Positions 45,764-59,056 of a DNA stretch of 64,000 nucleotides are shown here, piece after piece. Made by a program: the position numbers and the translations under genes. The stretch spans positions 17,514,001 to 17,578,000 of the forward strand of contig NC_134017.1 in assembly GCF_040712315.1 (NCBI RefSeq), read 5' to 3'. The notes beneath the pieces are model-generated. The model saw nothing but the letters and a program-made list of their open reading frames with translations, was not told the origin of the DNA and did no database searches. Within the stretch, counting starts at the first letter, position 1, and every line of letters starts with the position of its first letter. This stretch comes from Castanea sativa. Its lineage: Eukaryota; Streptophyta; Magnoliopsida; Fagales; Fagaceae.

Positions 45764-46932
45764 CTAATCCTTTTTGACGAACTCTTGGAGTTTGCCTCCC
45801 TGGATGATTTCCTCAATTTGCCCCTTCAGCTCATGACATTCATCAGTGGAATGACCATTACCTTCATGGAATCGACAGTACTTCCAAATATTTTTGCCCT
45901 TTGGCCTCGAGCTTAAAGGCTTTGGCCACTTCAAGGTTGGGTCGTCCTTGATCTGCATGATAATCTTATCAATAGGCATTAGTAGAGGGGTGAAGTTCAA
46001 TTTCTTCTTTACCGTCTCTAGACTAGTCTTGCTGGCTTGGCTATCTGAAGGATTGAATTTATGCTCCTTTTTTCTGTTCTACAAATCAACCTCCTCGTTC
46101 CTCTTTCATTTGCCTATTTAACTCAAGACATCTTCCTCATTCACATACTTCTAGGTTTTGAACAATAAATCTGTCATTGACGTTGGTGTAGTTTTTCCTT
46201 CAGAGAAAATGTGACCTGGATTAACCAGCCCTACCTAAAAGGTCGTCATTATAACTTGGTCATTGCCCTTGTCAATCTCTAGCATCGCTTCATTAAAATG
46301 TCTCACATACACCCTTAGGGTTTCTCCTTCTTCTGGCTTTATGGTTAGCAAGTATGAAGTGAGCCTTTTGTGCCATTGGCCTCCAATGAAATGACGAACA
46401 AATGAGTCGCTTAACTATTCAAAGTTATCATTTAAGGTCACTGGTAACTTGTTAAACCATTCTCTAGCAGCCCCCCTAAGGATGGGTGGGAAGGATCTAC
46501 ACTTCACCTCGTCTTTTGTTTGCTGAAGGTTTAGGATTGTTTTGAATGCACCAACGTGATTAAGAGGATATTTCATGTCGTCATAGACCTCTAATTGTGG
46601 AAGTTTAAACTTGAGGGGAAGAGGGCACTTGAGTACCTTGGCAATGAAAGGTGAGCTTGTCTTCTTAAGCATGCCATCAAGGTTCATGGCAGTTTTTATA
46701 GCACTTTTTACCTTATCTAGCTCTTTTCTCATGGTTTGCCTAGTTCGTTAGAGGTGGCTTTGCTGCTGCTTGGACAGTGGTCTTTGCCATCATTCTGATT
46801 ATGTCACACCAGAGAAGCGTTGCTGTTCTTAGGATATCCTCGGTTCTCGAGATATCCTTGTTGTTTGAATTTCACATTTTGCTTCATCAACTCTTGGACA
46901 TTAGATGTCTGAGCTTGGATCTGCTCAGCCAT
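45764..46932 (-). pseudogene. Ty3/gypsy gag fragment
   Basis: On the minus strand, from ATG at 46932 (MAEQIQAQTSNVQELMKQN) it runs through stops into a gag core (PLPLKFKLPQLEVYDDMKYP and RGAAREWFNKLPV, 46415-46732). A terminal zinc-knuckle-like block follows (YCRFHEGNGHSTDECHELK and IQGGKLQEFV, 45764-46000). This layout matches gag of plant Tat-type gypsy elements, as does the nearby GGCGCC primer region. Stops and frameshifts separate the blocks, and nothing of protease-RT-integrase follows. Confidence 0.8.
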
Positions 46933-47042
46933 GATGGTTGAATCCGTAGGAGGTGATGAAGTGAAAGTGTCCGTATGTCTCAAGAAAATTTGTCGATAGA
47001 AACATGATGACTTGCCGGAAAAAATTGCAATTCAATTGTTTC

Positions 47043-47600
47043 CTACAGACGGCGCCAAACTGATGAAGCAGAAAACTATAGCTCATTAGTACGCTCCTCA
47101 TCACTAGTATGGACGACTGTCAGTACCTGTTTCAAAGAAACAATGTAAGAGGCCACCTGGGGTCCTGGGTGAGGCTCCGATGCTTAAGTCAGTTTATCAC
47201 TTTGAATAACGGAATAATGCAAGAGATAGTCTATGTATAATGTGTAAGGGTATGCATCCTCCCCTACTCACTTGTTGTTGTTTACCTTATATAGCATGTT
47301 TGTGAATAAATGCTCGGGGCATTTACTGTGCCAGACATTGGAGGCTTTGAATAGCCTATTGAATACTATTATATCTTTGTTTAAAGTCTTGTAACGTTTT
47401 TACAATGGTTAGCTTAGCTATTTGAGGTTGTTTGCTGAAGCCTGTAATGTCTAGACCTTGTTAAGGAAAGGATTTAAGACTGGATCATTAATGCGTGTAA
47501 TGGTCGTCAATGTTAATGGATCATTAAGCCTGACGACCCTTTTCACTGATAGTCTGCAATCTCTCGGTCAACCAAATGAATTGAAGGTCTGCTGATCAAA
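47043..47600 (-). repeat. Gypsy LTR and primer-binding region
   Basis: Immediately upstream of the gag (minus strand) is TTTGGCGCCGTCTGTAGG (about 47043-47061), the typical primer-binding neighbourhood of Tat-type gypsy elements. Beyond it 47062-47600 is LTR-like, with CATCGGAGCCTCACCCAGG in the 3' part on that strand. The outer LTR start is uncertain because the LINE begins nearby and no second LTR is present. Confidence 0.5.
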
Positions 47601-47765
47601 TGTGGCTCTTCACCAACCTTTCCTAACTAACCATATCACCTCTCCGTCTTACCCCTGATCCCAATACCCCTCTTTACACTTTTCTTCCTACACACATTCA
47701 TAAATCCCCAAAAACCATTCCCTCATATCTAATACTTCTCCCCACTATACCAACTAGAACCTTAT

Positions 47766-49115
47766 ATGGAAATCTCTGAGCTATTTACCTATACCAAAAC
47801 AGTCTCCTGCCTAGATATTGGCCTTGAGCTCCCTCCAAACCAAGCATCATCCAAGCCTAATAATAACCTGTTAGGCAAACTTATAGCCTCCAAACCCGCC
47901 AGGCTTGGAATTATTTAGGATGTTGTTTTAAAAGTGTGGAAGCCTGCATTTACCTTGGATGTCAGAAAGATGGGCACAAACACCTACCTTTTCTGCTTCC
48001 AACATGAAGCAAACCTTGAGAAGGCTTTCGTAGATGACCTTGGTCTATTTGAGGCGGTCACCTCATTCTCAAAAGGTGGAAATCAAAGCTAGCCTGGCAA
48101 GAAGTCAACTTCTTAGGCTGCACACTTTGGGTTCAAATCCACAACCTTCCTGCTCTCTGGCAATCGGAGAGTAACCCGAGTATAATAGGATCCAAAATTG
48201 GCGAAGTTCTAGAAGTTGATTTCACTAGAGATGGAGGGCATGAATGGAAAAGGTTTTCAAGAATCAAAGTATATGTCCCCATTGCTAACCCTTTACTACC
48301 TTGAGTGTTTCTTCCACAAAGCAATCTCGATGACCTGTGGATTGGCCTAAAATACGAAAAAATTGCGGATATCTACGACAGATGTAAAGTAGTCAGCCTT
48401 GAGGAAAAATCATGTATGGAGGAAGCTCTTCTCCTCTCTAATCCATTTGGTTACAAATTCCATGCCGTCAGGCCATGGTTGAGAGCAGACAACAGGGACT
48501 GCCCTCGGGAGTTATTCGCTATTCCCTCATCCATTGTGCTGCCTACCTCTGAGGACATCCAGGACGACAAAAATGAACACTCTCACTACCAAACAACCAG
48601 GCCTAATCAAACTTCGCAGAGCAACACGTCCTTCAGAGGAGTGGGATTGTGCATGACCCCAATTCAAGACAAAAATCCTACTATCACAGCGAATGCTAGT
48701 GCCCTAAACCCCGCCACTCTATCTCTTCAGTCGCTGTGTTTGAACCTAGGATCACTGTTCCACCGGAACTTGATTCACGCAATGAAAAAGCACTAGGTGG
48801 GTCTAACCCATCAAGCCCAACACACCAGAACATATATGAAACCCAGCATAGAGAAGCCCATTACACCAATCCCAGCCCCATAGAGTCATGCATTTCACTA
48901 AGCCCAACCTTACCCAATATTTCTTTCACTCTGCGAACTGATACTCTGCCATTAACCAAATCCCTAAACCACTTTACTCCACTTCTTTTTTTCTTTTTTC
49001 TTTTTTTCTTTTTTTTTTTGAAAAACACACGTACATATATAGGAAAGGGGCATGAGATCACTTTACTCTACTTGAACGTCAATCCCAGAAGAGAAAAATC
49101 ACGGAAGAGGAACTA
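47766..49115 (+). pseudogene. LINE ORF1 (DUF4283 and zinc knuckle)
   Basis: It starts MEISELFTYTKTVSCLD. A TAG interrupts after about 50 codons, and the frame continues DVVLKVWKPAFTLDV and YLFCFQHEANLEKAF, the DUF4283 RNA-binding region. The knuckle region near 48355 reads IADIYDRCKVVSLEEKSC, where the family has paired cysteines and a histidine, so zinc ligands are partly lost. The C-terminal part is a polar linker ending in a T-rich run. The product would have been the LINE nucleic-acid-binding chaperone. Confidence 0.7.
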
Positions 49116-49190
49116 GCCATATTCTCCAAAATACTAAATAAAACCATTGAAGAACTTGAAGCCGTTTACTTTGATCCGGAAACAACCACT

Positions 49191-49585
49191 CTAATCCCAC
49201 AGTCTAGGCTTGAGTTTTTCATCATCTCTGAAAGGGAAAAGTCCAGCGTTAGCAAGCCTAGTGTCCATGGAAAACCCCTCAAATCAAGGGCACTGCCCGA
49301 CCCCCCCCCCCCCCCCCCCCCTCCGAAATTACTTACTCACAGTCCGAAGCTTCTATTTGTATGGTCAAGGAGGTGGGCCTTATCACACCTCCAACATCCT
49401 CAGAGACGGAACCAGAATTCAAAAGTGGGAGAGGGGCAAAGCTTAAAACAATTTTTTTTTTTTTTATGAAAATAAAAATTAACATCTATTTTATATTCAA
49501 CAATATACTACATATAAAATAAGTATTTCTTAAACATTTCAACACATTTATCAAAATGAAACTCGATGCTATTTCAGAGGAGATC

Positions 49586-49650
<65 letters not shown>

Positions 49651-50090
49651 AGGGCAAATTTTAAAATTTCAAATTATATATGTATACCAGTTTATTTTTT
49701 ATTTTTTTTAAATTAGGGGCTATTAGAACCAAAATTTAAAATTTCATCACATATATATACACTAGCTTCTTTTTTTTAATTCTAAAGGATAAAGCTTCTT
49801 TTTTTTGGGTGGGGGGGGGGGGGGGGGCGCATTGTTTAGTTCAATCCCTGAACGTCCCCATGAAGACCACTGTAATAGTCTAATCCCACAATCTAGGCTT
49901 GAGTTTTTCATCACCTCTAAAAGGGAAAAGTTCAGTGTTAACAAGCCCAGTGTCCATGGAGAACCCCTCAAATCAAGGGCACATAGAGCACATCAGCAGT
50001 GTTCCCCCACCACCGAAATTACTTACTCACAGTTAGAAGCTTCTATTTGTATGGCTGAGGAGGCGGGCCTTATCACGCCTCAACGTCTCC
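49191..50090. repeat. Internal duplication in the LINE with poly-C and poly-G runs
   Basis: The segment 49191-49395 (CTAATCCCACAGTCTAGGCT to CTTATCACACCTC) recurs at 49880-50082 with about 90% similarity. Between the copies are a TA microsatellite (49589-49648) and AT-rich DNA. The left copy contains 21 C (49301-49321). A run of 17 G (49811-49827) precedes the right copy, and 15 G occur at 50711-50725. The right copy is flanked by ACGTCYCCATGAAGA direct repeats. Confidence 0.8.
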
Positions 50091-53000
50091 ATGAAGACAG
50101 TAGGATGGAAATGTCGAGGCATATGCAACGCCTCAACAATTCGAGCTCTTCGAGCTCAAATAAAAGGGTCGAACCCCAATATCATTTTTCTTTGTGAAAC
50201 AAAAGCTAACGAGAATCACATGGAAGAGGAGATGAACTCTGTTGGCTTCTCAAATGAAATTTTAGTAGATGCCAAAGGAATACTTAGAGGCCTCTATCTT
50301 ATGTGGAAATTTGGTTTGAGTTTCAATTTAGTTGAATTTAATAAAAATATTATTGTTGTTCGTATCTCTAATGATTGGATTTTGGTCAGCTTCTACAGCC
50401 CTCCTTTTGTTTTTTTTTTTTTTTTAAAAAAAATCCTGGGAAAACCTGTCAGCACTAAGTGAGTCTTTAGAGTCTATTGAGAATAAATTATTTAGTTGAA
50501 ACTAAAAAATTTTTGCTGAAAGTTCTATAAATAAAAGTAAAAACTAGTTAAAATAGTATAGTAAAACCTATGAATAATACCAAAAAAAAAAAAAAAAACT
50601 GAATAGTAAAATAAACTAATTCTAAACTCACTTCCCAAACGCAACCTTAATGTCCCCTAAGTATGTTTGGGAGATTTCAACTTCACCTGCAATGCCAATG
50701 AAAGGTTTTTGGGGGGGGGGGGGGGAGAAGGAGGCTCATCTAGAGCAAATTATCTGCAAGAACGTCAAGTGCCATGGACCTAGGTTTCTCTGGAAATAAA
50801 TTTACTTGGGCCAAGGGTAGATAGGGAGGACCTGCTATTAAAGAAGACTAGACAGAGCCATTGCCAGCATATCATGGAGACTAGCCTTCCCAAGAGCATT
50901 AATTTCCCATCTCGGAGCAGTTGGTTCTGACTACTCCCCCATTTTACTAGATTCCAACCCAGATGATTCATTTGCTCACAAGCCTTTCTTATTTGAAGCT
51001 GCATGGGCAAGAGATCCTAGATGTTTTAATGTGATTGATAAAGCCTGGGGTGACAAGGTAAGAGGTTCCGAGCTTGTGAAGTTGTATAAAAGGTAGGGAG
51101 CCACCAGAAGAGCCCCTAGAGAGTGGGACAAAAAAAATTGTGGTCAGTGCCAAGACGGGATTAATGCCTTGATGAAAAAATAAATCAAATCAATTCAGGA
51201 AGTTAGAAGCTCAAAGGAAAATTGCAGAATAGAATCAAGCCTACAATTAAAGCTAGCAGAATGGCTGATCAGAAGTAAAAATCGAGAGAGCTCTAGCTAA
51301 AATATACGGACAAGAACTCCAAATTCCTCCACCTATCAACTATAATCGAAAGGAAAAGAAACAACATAGATGCTATCACATCTGAGCAGGGCTGTGGGAT
51401 TACTAAATCCAAACAAATTCTAAAACTACTCTTTGATGGTTTAAAAAATCTGTATCAAGGGGAAGAGGCTTGTTTCCCAATAGACCTTGAAAATTTGATC
51501 TCTCTAGTAATTTCTCAATTGGACAACTCCATTCTCTGTAGCATCCCACCGCCCGAGCAAATAAAGAACACACTGTTTGGCATGCAAGACCTCAAAGCCC
51601 CGGGCCCTGATGGCTTCCCTGTGTTATTCTATGAACAGTATTGGCCTACTATGGGAGAGACAGTAACTAGAGTAGTCACATCCTTCTTTGAGATCGGTAG
51701 TGTGCCCAAAGAGATTAACAACTCCTTCATAGTTTTGATCTCCAAAACTCAAAGCCCATCAACCTTTAACAACTTCAAGCCAATCAGCTTATGCAACGTT
51801 GTGTACAAGGTTATATCAAGAATCCTAGTAGGCAAGTTAAGACCTCTCCTAAACAAAATCATATCTCCTTACCGATCAGCATTTGCCCCAAGAAGATGGA
51901 TAGTGGAGAATCAAATTATAGTTCAAGAACTCCTACACAATTTCAAGACTAGTAAAGTCAAATAGGGATTTATGGCCATAAAGATTGACCTACAAAAGGC
52001 TTATGATAGAGTTAATTGGTCTTTCCTCAAAATGGTGTTGTTGAATTTTGGGTTCGATAATGTTTTTGTTGGATGGATCATGTCCTATGTCTCCCCAATC
52101 TCCCTCAAGGTGTTTGTTGATGGAGGTAAATCAGATCAATTTAAACCTAGTAGAGGGCTCAGGCGAGGTGACCCATTATCATCATGCTTGTTCATTCTTG
52201 CTCAAGAGGTCCTTTCAAGAATCATCAATGGAGACTTTGAGCTCAAGAATCTATCTAGGGTCAAGGCAAGCATAAGGGGACCAGCAATAACTCATTTAAT
52301 GTATGCGGATGACATCGTTATCATTTCCAAGGCTACCAGCAGTGAAGCTTCCTCAATCAATCGATGCTTGGAAAAATATTGCCTGTGGTCTAGTCAAAAT
52401 CTAAATAGAGCAAAATCTGGAATTTTCTTTTCAAAGAAAGCCCAACAGAGCACTCAAAGATCCATTAAGCAAGCCCTCCTTATGAATCGCCTAAAAAGAG
52501 ATGCAATCTACTTAGGTGCCCCTCTTTCTCACTAGAGCCCCAGCTAGGGATTTCAAATATCTGCAAGATAGAATTGAATCTAAACTATTAGGCTGGAGAA
52601 GCAAATGTCTCTCATGGGCTGGGAGAGGTACTCTCATCACTGCCGTAGCTTAAACAATTTCCTGTTACACCATGTCATCTTTAAAAATCCCTTCCAAAAT
52701 CCGTGATAACATCAACGCAGCAATAAGGAAATTTTGGTGGAAACCAAAAGACCTTGAAGGAAGACTCTTAGCTTGGAAAGCTTGGGATAAGCTATGCCTT
52801 CCAAATAGCAAAGGTGGTCTTGGCTTCAAGAAAGCCAAGGAGACGAATCAAGCCCTTCTGGCCAAGCTAGCTTGGAAGATAGCATCAAAGTGGGACAGCT
52901 TGTGTTTGAGCATTTTGAGAGCTAAGTACAAATTCTATCAGGATTGACTCCATTAAAATCCACCGAGATTAGCTTCACCAATTTGAAGAGCCATTGAATG

Positions 53001-54316
53001 TGTCAAAGAAATCATTGTCAAGGGAGCTTGCTTCCTAGTTGGGGATGGCACCTCAATTAGTGTCTGGATGGACCCGTGGGTGCCTTGGATCCAAGGCTAC
53101 ATCCCAACTCCATCCCAACTCCAAAGGACGAAGACTTTGTCCAAACACCACTCTTGGGGTCTCAGCTTATTTATGAGGATCTCCACACTTGGAAAGCCAA
53201 TCTTATCCATGAAATCTTTGAGCCTCTTTCTGCCAAAGCCATCCTCTCTATGCACCTCCCTTTAAGGCCTAGACCTGACACCCTAATTTGGCTTCCTAAC
53301 CCAAAAGGTGATCTCTCAGTTAGCTCTGCATACAAAAGCTCCATAGAGATACTCTCATCTCATGATCAACCTAGACCCATTTGGAAAAAGGTGTGGAAGT
53401 GCAGAATCCCAAAAAGAGTCGGGGTGTTACTGTGGAGAATAGAAGCAGATGCCCTCCCCACTAGAGAGAATTTGGCTAGAAGAATAGCAGTATCTGACTC
53501 TACCAACGTGCTCTGCAAACAAGACGTAGAATCAAGCTCTCACCTGTTCCTCAGATGCCCATTGCCAAAGGTCTCTGGTTCTCTTGCTGTTGGGGATTCA
53601 AGTCCGAAGAACATTAAGTTTTATCAAGCGAAGACATCATCAACTTAGTGGTAAACCTGCCCAAAGCCTCGTGCCTCTAGAAAACCAATGGATATTAGCC
53701 TGGACATGGCACTCGTGCTAGATGAAATCTGGTGGCTCAGGAATAATGTGTTTTTCAGAACGGGTCCATTGACTTAACAGCCTCCATCAACCACATCAAT
53801 GCAAAATCTGCAGAATTCTCCGCTCTATTCGTCAAGAATTGTGAGCCTGCCCATCCACCTGCCCCTCCCCAATGGATCCCCCCTCCCGAAGGGGGTATAA
53901 AGATCAACATTGATGCAGCAATAGCTGCGTCTTCCACTGCCTTAGCCGTTGTTGCTAGAGACCACAGTGGTGACGTTATCAAAGTGTTCATAAAAACTTA
54001 CCATATGTGCACACCAATTCAAGCCGAAGCTTCAGTCATCCATTGTGGAAGGAGTTGCTAAGTCATGCTTCAACCCTCTGTCCTCTGATTGTGGTTCTTC
54101 TGACTGGTCCATCAGCAGTATTATTAGTAGCATTTAAGTTTAAAATGCTCTTTCTTTAGCTGTTGTTTTAGGTGGGTCCGTAGAGAATGCAGTTTTGTAG
54201 CTCATAAAGCTGCAAAATACACTCAGAGCCATAAAAAGTCGTTTTGTTTCAATAAGATTGATCTTCCGGAAGTCCTACTTTGCTTGTGTGGAAGACTGTC
54301 ACCTTGCTTCTCCTGA
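50091..54316 (+). pseudogene. LINE ORF2 (endonuclease, RT, zf-RVT, RNase H)
   Basis: The start is MKTVGWKCRGICNASTIRAL, an APE-type endonuclease N-terminus, with NIIFLCETKANENHM. The endonuclease C-terminal half is fragmentary (50470-51400). RT is long and clear: APGPDGFPVLFYEQYW, NNFKPISLCNVVYKVISR, IKIDLQKAYDRVNWSFLK, LRRGDPLSS and catalytic MYADDIVIIS (51495-52535), with one TAG at 51963. It continues with KIRDNINAAIRKFWWKPKD (52672 on), zf-RVT (IPKRVGVLLWRIEADALPTR, HLFLRCP) and RNase H (IKINIDAAIAASSTALAVV, IQAEAS, VAHKAAKY), ending TGA at 54314. The RT core is intact, but the ORF as a whole is broken in at least eight places. Confidence 0.85.
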
Positions 54317-54359
54317 GTTGAATGAGAATTGAAGATTATCAAAAAAGAAAAAAGCTTAA

Positions 54360-54916
54360 GTCTAGTGCTTTGGACCCAACATGATGCGGACACACTGTTC
54401 AAAATTTTGTCACATGTCAACATTGTGTACCATCCAATGCAACACCGTGTACCGTCCAATGCACTAGATGGAAGCTTTGCCCTTAAAACAAACCCTGTTG
54501 ATATCCATTGTTGACGTGTCTATTAAATGCCAAGATCAAAACAACAAAAGGGGAACAATATTTTATTTTTTCTGTTTTCTATTTTCTTTTGTTTTTTCAT
54601 ATTTTCCTCTCTCCCCCAACTGCTGAATCACCTCTGCCATTGCCATCTGCCACCATCTTTCCCCCCCCCTCCTCTCTTCAGCAGTATATAGGTATCCCTT
54701 TCAAGCTAACACATTCTTATTATAATAGGTATAACACTCCAACATAAAGACGTGTGAAATATCATAAACATTTTCTGTGGTATGTCTAGCCGTATTAATA
54801 TCATCCAACTACAATTATTCCATATCACTTAAATTTCAGCAATAAATAGAAAACCATCCACAATAATACTACACATGAAGTATCAAGCTAAAAGTCAATG
54901 TATGAGAGTTCCTAAT
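54360..54916. other. Spacer between the LINE and the asparaginase pseudogene
   Basis: No gene. Pyrimidine-rich stretches near 54560-54680 and a C run at 54661-54668. The right end is the 3' flank of the minus-strand pseudogene. Confidence 0.5.
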
Positions 54917-57900
54917 TTAGGACAGCACAGTGAAAACCTCCACATCATTCACCAAGTATTGAAACATCCATCCGTGGCAAGAACAGGTTGTGATATTGCA
55001 TCCTTAACAGCAAGCTTAGGTTCCATTCCCAATCTCATACTATCCACAACCTGATAACTGAAATCACATGGGAGAATGTCTTATAAGATACAAATCAAAG
55101 ACCAGAAAATTAGATTCTTTTTATTATAGGCATATCACTGTAGCTAAAACATGGATTGTTTCAAGCATGAGAACACGCTATAATTGGATATACTAGATAC
55201 ACAAGGTAAGAGTGCAGGCAACCAAACATGCCTTAAAAACATATTCATAAATTGTGTGCATAAAGTTTCCAAAGGATCAGCAGTTTGAAGGTGCAATCAA
55301 GCTCAGAGGCAAGCATGATTGGGTGGGTGTGTTTGGAGGGTTTATAGTTCATCCCATCCAAAATGGTTACTATGCTTAGTTAAATAAATCAAGCCAATCC
55401 AATTTTGTTCTGATTTCCTACTCTGTAAAGAGACAAAAACAAGCCTAGTAAAGCTTTCGCTTGACTTATTTAGCATCATGCATAAATCTTGATTACATTT
55501 CGTAAGTATACACAAGTGTTGATTAAAATGAAGATTATAGACATATCTTGAAGCAAACCCATATAAAAAAATGAGTAACTCAAATTCTTAATTAATATTA
55601 AGTTTGTCAGGTAAAAAAAGTAAAAGAAACCAATATTGCTGTTAATGTTTTTCAGTTTTTATTCCAGTGCTTCCCAGATACTCAAAGAACTTGTGAAATT
55701 TTGCTTCTGAATGATAAAAAACAACCAGTAACACAAATGATCCCAAAACTGAAAGCCAAAAACTTCACATTACCATGGAAGGAATCGCATCATAATGTCA
55801 CCATCGGCCATCCTCAGTTGCACCACATGCACAAATTTCATCTTCAGCATATGTAGAAGATCCTGTGATGGGTCCATCACCTACCCTGCATTCAAGGAAA
55901 AACTTCCATTCAGTTATTTCAGAAAAAAGGCTTATACAGCACATCCTCACTAATTGGCATAGACCTGCTCTACTTTCATGATATGAAACATCTGTTTTAT
56001 TTAACTTTATAAGCTCAAATTACCAATGACTTATGAAGTTATAGAAGAAAAAATGACCAGAAATAAAATATATATAAAAATTCTGACAATGGTTACACTA
56101 CAATTCCTCATGCAATATGGATAGACATAAGATGTCACTCTTCAAAGAACAACAATATGATATAATCAACTAAAAGTACACAAGCTTTATCCTTCAAGAT
56201 CTCATATCTTCTAACTATTTTATCAGACTATGATCTTCAGAAGATGGCGTTTTATCTGATATTTTAATTTTACTCCTTCATTAGTCCTCTCAGAGAAGAC
56301 CAAGGTCAATAATGTAGAGATATAGATGATTTTCCCTGTACTCTAAGCCTTAGATCTATCAGCTATCCTTTACATTTTCTGGTAGTCTGATGGTAAAATG
56401 TTCATTATTCAAGGCTTGTTCCCTTCTTTTCTGTTATTCATTCATCAAAAGACCCAGCTGAAAGGACAGTGGGGATAGAGTCTCTAACCAGGAAATTTTT
56501 TTATAATCCATCTTTTTTGGACAGAAAGGGTGAGTAGAAAAGGTGTGAAAAACAGATCATCAACCATTGCAATTCCACATTGCAGTCAGAATTTCACCAT
56601 GTTGACAGTGTTGTGATTATTCTTTCAATCATCCCAATGTGAGTTACTATATGTCAGCAAACTACCAAAAAACTTAACCACATGGTTATTTATATCCCCA
56701 TCATTGTATATTCCCAATCACACTGGTATGTAGATTATGTGTGATGCAATCATACTGGCACACAGGATCTTGCAATGCCAGACCATGTACTCGAGAAAAT
56801 TTGTCCCACTACAGCAGCTAATCTAACATATGCTATTGATCTTTACTTCATTTCTGAACCAAACTAATTTCTAATAAACTGATTTTCATTAGTCATATTG
56901 TCAAATGTTTTGGTTACCACCAATATACTTATGGTCAAGAAAGCAGATTCAGTATAGAAAGAACCATTTGGCTTTAACCCAATGCTTGAGATTAAAAACA
57001 TGATCCATAAGTGTAAAAGACAGTGACTTGTAATAGGAAAAATTACCAAACAACGACCAAAAAAAAAAGTATCGAAAAAATTACTGACTCAATTTGTTTC
57101 AATTTTATAATCACCACTGATGGTTGGGAGGCCTCATGTTAACCTTACCTGCCACATATCATAAATGTTGCTCCATTAGTTGATGTACCAATAGCGATGT
57201 GCCCCATCTATGCAAGAAAAATAATTTCAGTTGAATGCAATGAAAATGATGAAAGGAACTCTGATGGTACACCAACTTACTTTATCAAAAACAGCCCTTG
57301 CTATAGTGTCGTGGCTGTGAAGACCAACAAGAGAAGATCTTGGTTCAGTAGTTTCCATGTCTTTGGAACATTCCCTTCAATAAGGTCAAGAGAATCCCTT
57401 GGTTGATATGGGCCACCAACCATTGGCAGGTACAACATTCTTCCAAAAATTCGGTTGGCAGCTATTTTCCTTCCATTTACTTCACTTTGCAATAGACTCA
57501 TATAAACTAAGGTTTGTGTGTCCTGGAAGACCCATTGAAATGGCAAATGCCGAGGCCTGCTCTCCAACAAGCAAAGTGTGTTTTGTATGCTTCATTACTA
57601 ATCAAGCAGCTCTGATGCCATACTTCACATACCTCATAGTAGCGACAGCTCCAACCTCCATTGTCACATATGCATGTCCTTAGCAAGCACATAGCAGATA
57701 GTCCATTTCCAATGTGCACAGAGAAACAAGCCACAATAAAGAGAACAACAATAGGTGGTAAAAAAGAAAATGAAATATGTGAGTGGTGGTTACCCCATCC
57801 ATGACCAGAGCATCAATAGTAGTTTCTCCATTTTCATCTGGACTTCCACCAGGCCCAACTGTTTCAGATCAAAAATCATATAAATATAATGGACAATTAA

Positions 57901-59018
57901 ACAAATTCATCCATCATGCTTTCAGCCGTGACAACTGAAAAAAACCAGATGAAGTAAGTACTCTATTGTCCACCAGAAGCCATTCTTTTTAACTATTGGC
58001 TCCAAGTACGTTCAATAGACTCTAAATCTAACGAGTGTGATGATAAACCATATGCTCAGAATCAATAAATTAACTAATAAATTGTTTTGACATGTTTTTA
58101 CTCTGTAGCATGAAAATTAAGACCCAAACAAGCTGAACTTACCGTTGACCACCCAATCAAGCACAATCATAAGACTAAACCACAACCCACAATTTAAAAC
58201 ATGATAAAGAATCATATGCTGGGAAAAGCAACTGGATTATCAGGGCATGTAAATTTATAACAATCTGCCTTTCAATTAATTAAACACAATCATATTGAAG
58301 ATCCAACCTGTTCCATCACACCTCAGTTCCTCGCAAGCCGAACAACCCCCCACAACAGCATCCACGGCTGAAAGGCCACTGTCAACAGCCCTCCAACCAG
58401 CTCTAACAGCATCTAAGAAGGGCCAAGCGCTCACAACCAAAGGGTATTGACCTGAATTCACAGCTTCATTTCCTACTACCTGATCAAACAATGAACAAGT
58501 ACAAATTAGATTGATTAACTTGAATTAAAAAAATAAAATATGGGCCTCGTACTCTTACTACCAAATTTCGAAAAAGAATTGTTTGATTGCTGAGAAAATG
58601 TAGGAGAACAAAAGAAATTATACAATTTCAGAAATACCCATTTAGAAGACTTCTAAAAAGAAATTATACAATTTCAGAAATACCCATTTAGAAGACTTCT
58701 AAGCCCAACTAGTTGGCTATGTTTGATTCTTCGCATTATACAAGACATAAGATCAAAATGCTATCTTTCCTTTTCCCCATCCCATTTTCCTTCAATTTGT
58801 CAGCAACCAAACAGCGGGGAGGGGAAAAGATATTGGGAAAGCAGGAACAACCCAAAACAATAAAAAAGACATAGGATTTTGTTGACAGATTCAGGGATGA
58901 ATTGGGTGTTGAAACATTCCAGTTTCTGTTTAATTTTTACAATATTCTCAGAAACCAAACAGAGAGCAAATGCAAATTGTTGAAATATTAAAGGCAGAAA
59001 TTTTGCCCTCATTCCCAT
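54917..59018 (-). pseudogene. Isoaspartyl peptidase/L-asparaginase 3-like, seven-exon pseudogene
   Basis: Exons on the minus strand: 58956-59018 (signal-peptide-like MGMRAKFLPLIFQQFAFAL), 58308-58479 (YPLVVSAWPFLDAVRAGWRA, CSACEELRCDGT), 57794-57858 (GPGGSPDENGETTIDALVMD), 57281-57667 (EVGAVATMRYVK, then HSHDTIARAV with the catalytic Thr), 57149-57207 (MGHIAIGTSTNGATF), 55774-55885 and 54917-55067 (YQVVDSMRLGM; end CHGWMFQYLV, VFTVLS). This matches plant Ntn-hydrolase asparaginases of the At5g61540 type, which cleave themselves before that Thr and hydrolyse asparaginyl or isoaspartyl bonds. Lesions: the exon 4 acceptor is AT instead of AG; TGA occurs in RAA*LVM and K*SKWKEN; frameshifts lie near 57435 and 57320; a 7-bp GGCCGAT insertion sits in exon 6; and a deletion in exon 7 removes the RIARKFPDF region. 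Introns are kept, so it came from DNA duplication rather than retroposition. Confidence 0.85.
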
Positions 59019-59025
59019 GTCCTTA

Positions 59026-59039
<14 letters not shown>

Positions 59040-59056
<17 letters not shown>

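Larger units (their letters stand above)
47640..54355 (+). mobile_element. Plant L1-type LINE, near full length, decayed
   Basis: The order is as in plant L1 elements: a pyrimidine-rich 5' leader (47640-47760), ORF1 with DUF4283 and zinc-knuckle remnants, ORF2 with endonuclease, reverse transcriptase, zf-RVT and RNase H, then an A-rich tail (ATCAAAAAAGAAAAAAGC ending about 54355). The ORFs are broken by many stops, an internal duplication and long C or G homopolymers. Target duplications were not resolved, so the 5' boundary is approximate. Confidence 0.8.

Noticed and set aside
53068..53265. Shifted-frame ORF in the LINE
   Set aside because: It overlaps the clear zf-RVT-containing frame of ORF2.
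57197..57683. Plus-strand open frames of 69-94 codons
   Set aside because: They are antisense to exons 4 and 5 of the asparaginase pseudogene, whose minus-strand motifs are unambiguous.
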